A stretch of 64,000 bases of DNA, from assembly GCA_963457665.1 (NCBI GenBank), contig OY735209.1:11310314-11374313 (forward strand). Direction: 5' to 3'. How positions within the stretch are numbered: the first letter of the stretch is position 1; each line of letters starts with the position of its first letter. The notes beneath the pieces are model-generated. The model had not been told where the DNA came from, made no database searches, and saw only the letters and a list, made by a program, of their open reading frames with translations. Below are positions 36,636-47,423 of the stretch, piece after piece. Position numbers and translations under genes: made by a program. This DNA is from Thysanoteuthis rhombus (taxonomy: Eukaryota > Mollusca > Cephalopoda > Oegopsida > Thysanoteuthidae).

Positions 36636-37828
36636 ATTTTAATGATTTCCTAGCGATGTAAGACAAATTATCAAAGATACATTATGAGATCAGTCTTTTC
36701 CAGCGTTAATATGAAAAAGAAAACTTTATGTCACTGAGGAATTATATCAAAAAAACACAGTCTAGGAAAAATATTAATATCAGTAGGTATGATGACAAAC
36801 AGGGAAGAAAAATAGTGAAAAAAAAAATGGGGGGGGGGAAGAATAATCAGGTTATTTTCCAGCTACCTCTACTCCCAGGGGTGCTGAAAATCTCCATGAT
36901 TACCCTGTGCAATATTACAGCAGTGACTGGCCTTCTGTCGAGCAAGAGCTATCCAAAGCTAAAGAGTTTCAACTGACCTGGTTTTGAAATCAGGGATATC
37001 CTCCTCCTAGATGAGTTTCCAATCCAAGTTGATTTACCAACTTGAAATATTTGAAGTGAAAAAATTAAAACAATAACAAACTAGTTGAAAATTCATCGAC
37101 CCCAGATTTCAATCCCCCCCCCCATGGAGAAATATTTTGATCGCTAAAGTAGTAACATGTATATTTATCACTTTGTTCTAATCTCCCTTCCTCTCAGTAC
37201 AAAGATGTATAACACTGAGGTATATCTAAATGAATGCCTTAACACTTTGAACGAATTTAAAAGAAAAAAAAAGGGGGGGGGGTTAAGAAACCTGTGCACA
37301 GGTTCAATAAATGAGAGAATTACGACTGGAATGTAAACTGGGGAAGGGCTGTAGGAACAAGAGCAGATAACTCTTGCCCTAAATGAGATGATACTTATAG
37401 ATAGAGCAGAGGATTGAATGAAGGCTTTTAAGTGAGGATGTTGTTGCTGCAGGTCTACAAATGGGGTGGCAAGAAAATTGAAAAAAAAAAAAGGAAAAAA
37501 AAAGAAAAGGTGTGGTCAGCAGGTCAAGATGTCAAGCTGGTCCATCTCACCTTGAACTGAAAAAAGAAAAAAAAAAAAGAAAGAAAAATCAGCTATACAA
37601 AACTTGATTTTATCAGACAAATATTCAATCTAATTTTTTTTTTTTTTTTAAAAAAAAGATAAGTAACTTTTCAAGATACTTGGGGGTAGGGGGGTGGAAT
37701 CTATAAACATCATCTTGCGCTGGTGATCATTTCAATAAAATCCAAACGAATTCTGACATTTTTATCTTAGATGGTCAACCCTGTCTACTCCCAATAGGAA
37801 ACGTCGGGCAGCTTTTGGGCCTTTTCAG
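36636..37828. other. Stretch without a supported gene
   Basis: Contains several A/G homopolymer tracts. The plus strand at 36,853-36,975 is open in two frames after a fair acceptor (ttttccag) but lacks a good donor. The minus strand at 37,516-37,556 reads QGEMDQLDILTC and stop after a very strong polypyrimidine acceptor. Neither could be tied to a gene. Confidence 0.35.
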
Positions 37829-37911
37829 CGGATGATGTGCAATGCTTTCGGGCCAGTCACACCAGACGTCTCAACCATGACCGGTACAAGCTCATACCTG
37901 TCGGTCAGTGA
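37829..37911 (-). mobile_element. Possible LINE reverse-transcriptase C-terminal fragment
   Basis: The minus strand reads SLTDRYELVPVMVETSGVTG then PKALHIIR. This resembles the F/YxxVPxxxETxGxxGP signature near the C-terminus of many non-LTR retrotransposon proteins. The piece is only about 28 residues. The signature is from memory of the family; the reading is direct. Confidence 0.45.
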
Positions 37912-37932
37912 AAATATCTATCCATCCTCCAC

Positions 37933-38101
37933 TCACAATGAAACCAACGAAAATTGAACAAAAATATTTCAAAGGATCGTTTTATATTATTTGAATATTG
38001 GATAGTCTTTCTGTTGTCTGCTTTATTCAAGGTGATTTCTATTCAGATTACTAAATGAATATACTTATATTACCTATTACCACTGCTGCCTGTGAGAGTG
38101 C
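37933..38101. repeat. 169-bp direct repeat, copy 2
   Basis: Identical to 36,467-36,635 except for two substitutions (t/c and a/g), same length, no gaps. It starts tcacaatgaaaccaacgaaa and ends gcctgtgagagtgc. Confidence 0.95.
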
Positions 38102-38394
38102 CTAACGAGCAAAAATACCTGACTCAAAAGACAACAAAAATCAAGTAGCCATTTTCCGAAGAATTGTAAGAATTCCTTCGCATTATACTGAAGAGATAAC
38201 AAGCCATGAAAGTTGCTTGTACCACACGAAGCATTTCATGGAAACGTAAATGTATATCTATTTAAATTATGCCATTCATTCATTCATTCTTTCTTGTACT
38301 TTCTATGAACTTATCGATCCTTAAAATAAACTTTACATCTTGTATTGTACTGTGGATTACACAAACATCAGTAAGCCTAAATGTGATGGGTAAG

Positions 38395-38516
38395 AAGGGG
38401 GGGGAAGGGATAACGGGGGAACGGGGAAGGGATAACGGGGGAACGGGGAAGGGATAACGGGGGAACGGGGAAGGGATAACGGGGGAACGGGGAAGGGATA
38501 ACGGGGGAGGAGAACA
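38395..38516. repeat. G-rich 22-bp minisatellite, about 5 copies
   Basis: Units of gataacgggggaacgggg plus aagg repeat almost perfectly. Confidence 0.95.
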
Positions 38517-38519
38517 GGG

Positions 38520-39576
38520 GAAAAGAAACAAACAAAAAACAGGCATCATTTTATTAAACTTTTGCTATTAAGCATTTTATCCATAGATTTTTTTCCATTC
38601 CCAGTACCATTTGGTTAATTTTTTTCACAAATCAACAAAAAAAATTACAATAGGGGAGAACAATTAAAATCAAATAATATTTTTTGTATCAACTGTTTAT
38701 TAATCATATCTGTGGTTACAATAAAGACCCATACAGGTGGATGAATTGCGAGTGTGTTATTTGTCATTTTCCATATATTTCTACTGCAAATTTGTTTTTA
38801 TTTCCGATACTTTTCGAAGCACTCATTCCGACACAACCCAACTCAACATTCCGAAGAAGATTCCTGATTCTCAGAATCACTTGACTGGTAGATACCCTAG
38901 GAAATATCAAACCCGGCATGACTGTGTCTGTCTGTGATCGGTACAGTCAACATCACCACATTCACTATTGTCTGGGGGGGGGGGGGGGACCATTTTGAAA
39001 GACCAATCAGTAAAATCCAGGAATATCCACCATCTAATATCAAACACGGCATGCTTGCTTTTTTTGAAACGACAATAATGTCACTATCGGTAAGCCTGTG
39101 AACCAAAATATCGTTCTACCGGTAGGAGGGGCTAGTTATTTTATAAGGAATGAGTTTATTACATACTACTTAATCCCTGTAAAAAAAAAATTCAGATATA
39201 TTTCAATTTTTACAACTTTTTTTTTTTCAGGAGAAAAAAAAAAAAAAAAAAAAAAAGACTACTGAACTCGTTTCAGTGCAAGTGTCCATTGTCTCAATTG
39301 ATTGGTAGTAGATATTTTCATCAGCAAAACTTACCTCTAAGTGGAATAGAAACAGGGAAGGGGGGGGGATTTCACTTCATTATATATAAATTTTTTTTTC
39401 TCTTGCGCAATTTAGGTTCTCACATCAGGTTGAAAACGTAATATTATATTAATCAATTTGTTTTTAAATAATTCTGCCTCTAATAGAGTTCAAAGGAAAA
39501 AAAACAAAAACAAAACGATTTTGAGGAAGTCACTCGACTGTCCATGTGTTTCCTTAAATGTTACAGACATATAGAT
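38520..39576. other. AT-rich stretch without a supported gene
   Basis: Holds poly(A)/poly(T) tracts and a short pair of related blocks (aatatcaaacccggcatg near 38,910 and aatatcaaacacggcatg near 39,040). A 66-codon plus-strand frame over 38,737-38,937 has no recognisable family. Confidence 0.4.
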
Positions 39577-39668
39577 TAGTATTTCTATCATCATTTGGAC
39601 TATCCTCATCTTGGTTGTTTTTCACACAACGTTTCGGCCGTTGTACTCTACAGCCTTCATCAGGTAGA
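39577..39668 (+). repeat. Family A fragment (arm only), just beyond RB1
   Basis: Contains tcctcatcttggttgttttt, acaacgtttcggccgttg and cagccttcatcaggta, i.e. one arm of the foldback element without the tRNA-like part. Confidence 0.8.
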
Positions 39669-39689
39669 GAAGCACTAATATAGATTAGT

Positions 39690-39865
39690 TTTATACGCAA
39701 AGATCTTCCTATCCCCTCTGTAAACAATCTTTCTTTTCATCCCCCAACAACAACTTATTAAACTACCTATCTCTCTACTCCCTCTTCCTGCCATATTATT
39801 GAACTTTTGAACCTTTCCCTTAGGATATTACTGAAAGCATAACATTCAAAGATATTTTGAGAACA
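39690..39865 (+). repeat. Dispersed repeat, family I, copy 1
   Basis: Matches 54.99-55.13 kb in ordered blocks (tctatcccctctgtaaac, ttactgaaagcataacattc). Confidence 0.65.
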
Positions 39866-39954
39866 CGACAGAAGGAATAGTGCAGATCATATAATGAATA
39901 AATATCAGGGCTCTCCACCATTAGAACAAGTGTGGCCATATTGGTGATACTTAC

Positions 39955-39993
39955 GGTTTGAGCAAGTTTTGTTCATAGCTGAGATGTCTTGAG
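39955..39993 (-). other. RB1 3' UTR start, ending at a possible splice donor
   Basis: Thirty-nine bases after the stop is CAAACC/gtaagt, a strong donor sequence. The 3' UTR may therefore be spliced, or the site may be unused and the UTR run on into the repeat-rich sequence below. No poly(A) site could be assigned with confidence. Confidence 0.4.
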
Positions 39994-40078
39994 TCACTTG
40001 TCAATTTTGTTCTCTTTTCTGTTGTTAGAATTCTCCATTGTTGTGGATGACTGACCAGCAGAAGATCCACTGGCCTCA
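39994..40078 (-). CDS. RB1: RB1 terminal coding exon t (residues 675-702 and stop)
   Basis: After acceptor attgaag it reads [20 protein letters not shown] and ends KENKIDK with a TGA stop at 39,994-39,996. This resembles the human end (MNDSMDTSNKEEK) in length, charge and Ser/Asn content. Phase fits exon s exactly. Confidence 0.82.
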
Positions 40079-43000
40079 CTTCAATGAAAATGAACAGATA
40101 CAATTTATAAGATTGCGGTAATGATAACTTATACATATGATTTGCGTATGAATAAATGTAAATTTTGACGTGTATGATTTAATCATTATGATACATTTCT
40201 CTTCAAATATTAACATCATAGTCCTTTGGTTCAGGGACACTGTTCATAATTAAATTATCTAACAAGATAAAAGTATTTCTATTGATATTCTGACCATCCT
40301 CATTTTGGTTGTTTTTCATACAACATTTTGGCCGTTGCACTCTACGGCCTTCGTCATGTGGGGAAATAACGAACCGAACCCTTTATTTATCCGACGGGGT
40401 ATATTGACATTAGTAGTATTGTTATATTGTCTCACACTAGGATTGAACCTAGAACCATCAGATTACTTTACAGTAATTTGTCTGATGCTGTAACCACTGC
40501 ACTATGTGTCCATGCCCGAATATCAATAGAAATAATACCTCATCTCAAAAATTCAGAGATATATTAAGATAAAAGTAATAATCAATAAAATAGAATAGAT
40601 ATTTTCGAACAGGTACATCTTGTTTCATTCGTTTCAAACTTTTCAAAACTGTTCAAGGTTTTATAATTCAATGTATTTTCTCTTGCAGCTTATATTTAGT
40701 TACATAAATTTGTACAGCAATATTTCAATTGTACTAAAAAAACAAAACAAAACACAGACAGACACAAACAAAACACAGACAGACACAAACAAAACACAGA
40801 CAAAAACAAAACACAGACAAAAACAAAACACAGACAAAAACAAAAAACAGACAAACAAAAAAACAGACAAACAAAAAAACAAAACAAAAAAAACAGCATT
40901 ATTCAAGGTATTCCAATATAAAGTGAAAAATCAGATGGACTAACTTTTCTGAGCTTCCTTGATTGTCATCAAACCTGAGATGACGTTGTGTTCTCTTCGT
41001 GTTTGGAGTAATTACATGACGTGGCCCAGGAGATTGGGGTTCTTTCTTTTCTGGAGTCTGAAATTTAAAAAAATAATTCACGTAATTAGCAGATGCATAC
41101 TAAAACATAAAATAGGAGGAGACAAAAACAGTTTTCAATTTTTCTTTAAAATATGTCCTTAAAAGTTCCTTTCAACTGAAACTCATCAGAGGATGACTTA
41201 CTGTAGGAAAATAATATGAACAAATTCAAAAATGTTGTTCAAAACGGCAAACACATTGAAGACACATACAAAGAATAACAGGCGTGATGATTGAAAATCA
41301 GAACTGGCTTAAAATGTAGTTAAATTGAAAAAGTTTCAGCATAAAAACAAGTCCTTTTTGTTTGCACACGACAAGTTTTTCGTTCTGATTTAAATCAACT
41401 CAAAAACCCCAGATGAAAGGAATATCTTGCAAATCCGGACAGTCTTGAACCAATCCACTTTAAATGCTGTTGCAGACTTTGGGTTATTTGTCCGATTGCT
41501 GAGTCCATTCCAAGTTGACTTGTATAAGGCGGCTGTTTCTTTTTTCTTTGATTTAAAATAAAAATATCCATACACATAGGCTACGAGAAATGATCCAAAT
41601 ACCTTCAAGCATTGACAAACAAAATCAACCAAAATATCACCGTCCCATCTCATTGACGTCTATATTATTGAAATAACCATGAGTAACTGAGCTATCTCAA
41701 TTTAGCAATCTATCATAATCCACTTGTGGCTTGCTAGGCCTGATGAAGCTTCACCATATCCCTGTTAACTGTACAGTAATGATAATATGCAACAAAGTTT
41801 ACACCTGAATTTTTTTACAGGTTGATTGGTCAAAATATATACTGATGAGGGTGGAGACACTATGGAGTGGCTATCAGCTTGTCTTTCAGGTTATCTACTT
41901 GATATCTCTCAGTATGTCTGTTGGTATAGCTTCAACAAAATTCTCATGTCAAAATTACAAGTCATTCAGGAAATCCACTTGATGTCTCTTGGTATATCTA
42001 CTGGTATAGCTTCAAAGATATTATCTTCAGGGGATCAGGATATCGTGGTGATAAGGAACGTGGAATTCTACGCAGTACTCCGGTGGCTTCTCTGCACCCT
42101 ACACCATCTACTCAAAAATAGGTGGCTTATATAATAGCTGGCCCCCTTTGTGATTGGGGCCCAATGGCTGTTAAGCTTATGATTGATTTCTTCCCTTCTT
42201 GGCTGGCAAATATTGAAATCATACCAGCCTAAGCCATCTTCATTCTGATCTCTCCTAATTTGGGAATCCACAATTTTCCCTTTTGAAATATGCATAGGCA
42301 AGGCTAAATCCCTTGGCAGTTAATTTACCTGCCCGGAAACTAGAGATATTTTCCTAACAAAGGCAATTAATAATCAAACATCAGTAATCTGTCCAGGCCT
42401 TGCTTGCCCAACACTTAAGAGCAAAAAGAAGAAAAGAAAAGAAAAAAAAAAGAAGATATTCAGGGATTTTAAACCTCTCAAATAATGGCCATTAATCATA
42501 CATCTGTATTCTATCAAGGCCTCGCTTGTCCAATACTAAGTGCCAAAGTATTTCCCCACTCAGGGTTCAACATCAACTGCTTTACAGTTTTAGATTTTCA
42601 TGAGTCCCTTATCCACCTGGTTTCTTTTGGAAACCCATTTTGGTAAGCGTTCTTTTTTTGTAAGTGCATTCAACCTTGTAAGATTATCTTATTTCTACTT
42701 TCAGATTTTCCCAATTAACCCTTCATTTTCATTGTGTAATTTTTCTAATTAACCCTTCAATTGCATAGTCTCAAAATACATTACAGGGAACAAACATGTT
42801 TGTAAGCCACCTCTTATGACGCTATATGAGAGGTTGGACTCTCCTGGTTTGGAAACAGTTGTGCTTCTGTTAGACTGGTTACCAACCAAGGTTGAACAAC
42901 CAAGTTTGCCCAGCTTTTTAATTATTTGGGGAAGAAACGAATTCATGCTTTTCTAAAGGCCAACTGTGACAACCAGAGTTTGAACTGCAGATTCCATCCA

Positions 43001-46000
43001 CTGTACTGTTAATTGTTAGGACATCCAACAAACCTTACCAAAATTTGGAATTTAAGCCATCCAATTGATAGTATTACTAAAAATCAGTGAGAATACTAAA
43101 TGGAATTGCTGTCACTTGACCTCCAAGGGGAGTACACCAGATACAACAGGTGTTGAGACTTGATGAGTGCCAAAATCATAAAATACAGGGGAGCAATTGT
43201 TGAATCAACAAACTTACCTCCTTCCCAGGAGTGGTGCTACCCCGTGGAGCACTAAAGGCGGGAGACATAGGTGACTTGAATGGACTCTCAGTTCTGCAAA
43301 TATAATCAACATATGAAACTATAGACACCAAAATATTTGTTTTCGATACAAAAACTTACTCCAGTCAGATTTTCAATATTCCATATAATTATGGTTTAAG
43401 GAAAGGTTCAAGTAACCAACAGACAAGAACCCCCCACCAAAAAAACTATGAAAGACAAAGAGCAAAAAAAACCAAACAAGAAACAAAATGAAAACACAAA
43501 AAGAGAAAGTATAAAAACAAGAGACAAGAAACAAACAAAAGAATAAGACAAATAGAAAGGAAAAAAAAAAATATAACTCACTGGGAAGTGCTACTATCAG
43601 GACCATCAAATTTGAGGCGTTTTGCAACATTCCTTACACCATTATCCAAATTGTCAAAATATAGACGTTTTTGACAACTGGATGCCCGAGAACGAGCAAC
43701 AACGTCATTGATGTGGCGAAGTTTTTCAGCTGACTAAAAACGGGAAAGGAAAATTTCAAATTACACAAATGAAGGCATAACAGGATGTATATCAAATAGA
43801 AGATATCTTTTTCAGCATATATCCATAATATAATAACGACTTACCCCAATTCCTTCTCCAAAACAATACAATTGAGAGGTTCTGGGTGTAAGCTGATTTT
43901 GTGATTTGTAAATGGGACTTTTTACTGAGGAAACATGAAGGTTCTTTTTGCCAGCAATACTGCAGAGAAAACAATAGATAGAAATTAATAAAAAATTAAT
44001 AACATCAAATTTTCACTGAAAATGAATTTGAGTTAAAAAAAAAAAAAAATTGTACCTTAGAACTGTGGCGGAGAGAAATCTCAAAAAAAAAAAAAAAAAA
44101 AATCAAAGCTGTCAAGGGTGTTGAACCATGTTTTGCAACCTTTTTATGATCATACTCTTTTTTTAATAATTTGATAAAAAATGATCAAAATTGCCCTCCA
44201 CCCCTACAAAAATAAATTTAAATAGATATATCAGCTCATATATATATATTACAAGTTTAGAGAGTTAATGACGAAAATTCTTTAAGATATTTTGTCTCAT
44301 AGCTTCGAAAAAATGAAAAAAAAAAAAAAATCCAATATACTGTTTGAGAATAAAAACAAAATGTCCAAACATTTATTGAAATGCATATATTCAAAAACTA
44401 AGAATCAAAACTATTAGCAGCAATAAGAGAAAAGGGGGGGGAAGAAAAAAAAAGGGGGGGGGAAGAAAAAAAGAGAAAAGGGGGGGGAAGAAAAAAGAGA
44501 AAAGGGGGGGAAGAAAAAAGAGAAAAGGGGGGGAAGAAAAAAGAGAAAAGGGGGGGAAGAAAAAAGAGAAAAGGGGGGGAAGAAAAAAGAGAAAGGGGGG
44601 GAAGAAAAAAAAGAGAAAAGGGGGGGAAGAAAAAAGAGAAAAGGGGGAAGAAAAAAGAGAAAAGGGGGAAGAAAAAAGAGAAAAGGGGGAAGAAAAAAGA
44701 GAAAAGGGGGAAGAAAAAAGAGAAAAGGGGGAAGAAAAAAGAGAAAAGGGGGAAGAAAAAAGAGAAAAGGGGGAAGAAAAAAGAGAAAACGGGGAAGAAA
44801 AAAGAGAAAAGGGGGAAGAAAAAAGAGAAAAGGGGGGAAGAGAAGGGGGGGGAAAGAGAAGAGGGGGAGAAAAAAAGAAGAGGGGGAGAAAAAAAAGAAG
44901 AGGGGGAGAAAAAAAAGAAGAGGGGGAGAAAAAAAAGAAGAGGGGGAGAAAAAAAAGAAGAGGGGGAGAAAAAAAAGAAGAGGGGGAGAAAAAAAAGAAG
45001 AGGGGGAGAAAAAAAAGAAGAGGGGGAGAAAAAAAAGAAGAGGGGGAGAAAAAAAAGAAGAGGGGGAGAAAAAAAAGAAGAGGGGGAGAAAAAAAAGAAG
45101 AGGGGGAGAAAAAAAAGAAGAGGGGGAGAAAAAAAAGAAGAGGGGGAGAAAAAAAAGAAGAGGGGGAGAAAAAAAAGAAGAGGGGGAGAAAAAAAAGAAG
45201 AGGGGGAGAAAAAAAAGAAGAGGGGGAGAAAAAAAAGAAGAGGGGGAGAAAAAAAAGAAGAGGGGGAGAAAAAAAAGAAGAGGGGGAGAAAAAAAAGAAG
45301 AGGGGGAGAAAAAAAAGAAGAGGGGGAGAAAAAAGAGAAAAGGAACAAGTGAAGTTGACTTGTGATTTGGGGGGGTATGGGGGTAGACATTATGTTTTCT
45401 TTCAAAAGTTGTTACATCATTCTAAAGGATGCCACTCATTTAATCAGCGATTATTCTGTTCGGAAGCAGAATGAGCAAAAATACCATATTTCGTAAGTCG
45501 AGGGATTTTTTTTCTAGAAGTGGTTTTCTTTAATCTGCCATTATTAAATCTTCTGCTTATTACAAAATTCAGAAATACTTAATCAGAAAACACGAAGTAA
45601 AACATTTTCTGAATATATTTTCAAAAACTGTTTCAACCCATTAGAGACTCTTGGGACACATACATCCTGTAGATCTCTTCCAAGACATTTTAAACCCGGC
45701 ATTAAGCAAATTAATAGGTTAGTCTTGAAAGGGTCAAGAAAAAACTTGAACAACAAAAATAAACAGAAAAATAGTGCCAAAATAGTGAACTGTAGTTCTA
45801 AGAGGAGATTGCACGATTAACAAGGGATAATGGCCACAGGACTATGATTATCAGCTGGTGTATATCAAAATACCATAAACAGAATGGAAACTTAAAGACA
45901 GAATTTATGTAACAAAAACCATATAGCCAGGGAAGAAAATAAAGGTATGCAGTAAACTGTTAATGAGATTCACAATTGAAATTTTCCAAGTATCTCAGTT

Positions 46001-46871
46001 TTGATAAAATTACACTGAATTTTGAGTTTTGAATAGACCAAATCATCAACCACTTGTGAGCGCCAGATGAATCCTGAGAGAAATTCAATGTTTATAGGTC
46101 TTACCTGCAGACAGGCGATGAAGTAACACAATATTTTGGTATTGGTGACAATGGAGGAGCCTAAAAAAGGATAAAGAATTTTTTTTTAATAAAATAAAAC
46201 TCAACAATTAAAACTAAATCCAATGAAATTTATTTTAGCACACAGGGGATGAATGATTTTTAATATACGTAGCTAATTGGAGAGGAGGCGCGGGTAACAG
46301 CACAGAAGAAAAAAAAAAAGAAAAAAAAAGGAATCATCAAAGTTGAAACTATGGCCGAGACTGTTTGCATTCACTCCACACTCATGCCATTGAGAAAGGC
46401 ATGAACCAATTTCTTCTCCAAAGTTACCAATGGGTAAATAGCAGGGCAGACGAGATTCTAGCAAGGGTCGGCAGGATATGGATAACTGATTTCAAACTAG
46501 GTAGTAGAGCTCCCTTAATATGGCTGGATGCAAATTTTTGTTCCCTTCCAGCAGTTCCTGCAGCCAGACGGATGCCAAACGTATCATTCCATATCCTTTC
46601 GACTACATCAGCAAGCCTGAGAAGGGGATTGCGTTGACTTGGCAACCTAGGATCTCATGTGCTTTGCGTAGACTTGCACACACTCATTCTGTTGTCTACC
46701 GAGACAGAATGAGGCCGCGCCATCCATACCCAACTAATTAGAGAGAAAACTATACTTGGTTTGTTCATTCAATTTTTATTATTTTTAGAGCAGATAGAAT
46801 CATCTTTTCAATAAGAACACGTGTAAATAAAACATGTAAATGAAGAAAGGGTTCAATCAAATAGAATAATC

Positions 46872-46913
<42 letters not shown>

Positions 46914-47375
46914 TTTTTAACCAAAGTCAATATTCTGAAAAAAATTTTTTTTCCCCTTTTGGGTTTGAAATTGAGGGAAAACTTTTCCTTTCTTAGTGGT
47001 CAAGATTGAGGGTAAAATTTTTCCCCTCTCCTTTTTTGCGAAGAATACTTATTCTAGAGTAGTTTTCCTGATTTAGTAGCAAATAATTGTAATATTGATT
47101 AGAGACAGAGCAGACACTTGACAGGGCTTGTTGGATGGTGAAGTTTAAGTAAATTGAATATCACTCAGGGATATGTTGGAAGTTATACTTACAGATGGTC
47201 GAGTTGGATTGAATTGGAGTAGATAGTTTTTCATTATTGGCAGAAAGACTTTGTTGTAGAAGCCAACAATTGAATCTGTATCTCCATTCTGAAGCAATAT
47301 AACTTTGAATACCTAAAAGAAAAGAAAAAAAAAATTGGATGAGAAGAATAGAAAAAATTTGAAAAATTAATAAAT

Positions 47376-47423
<48 letters not shown>

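Noticed and set aside
37738-37980. Plus-strand open frame of about 75 codons (WKRRAAFGPF... ending THNETNEN stop) with an acceptor, which at first looked like a terminal exon joining 36,853-36,975
   Set aside because: The minus strand of the same DNA reads a LINE-like RT C-terminal signature, the frame runs into the duplicated 169-bp repeat, and the supposed upstream donor (gttttg) is poor.
38395-38516. Telomere-like or G-quadruplex array
   Set aside because: The unit (gataacggggg...) is a local 22-bp minisatellite with only about five copies; quadruplex potential is possible but nothing suggests a function.
40744-40885. CRISPR-like array of short repeats
   Set aside because: Simple A/C-rich minisatellite without unique spacers, in an animal intron.
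40899-40944. Unspliced continuation of RB exon s to a stop (ending LEYLE)
   Set aside because: The spliced alternative gives a human-like C-terminus in perfect phase. Kept only as a possible minor isoform.
41826-42134. 102-codon plus frame in an RB intron
   Set aside because: Spans a degenerate tandem duplication; no family and no splice context.
44398-45405. 335-codon minus-strand open frame rich in Ser, Pro, Phe and Leu
   Set aside because: It lies wholly in the purine minisatellite, is purely periodic, and sits in an RB intron. No real protein character.
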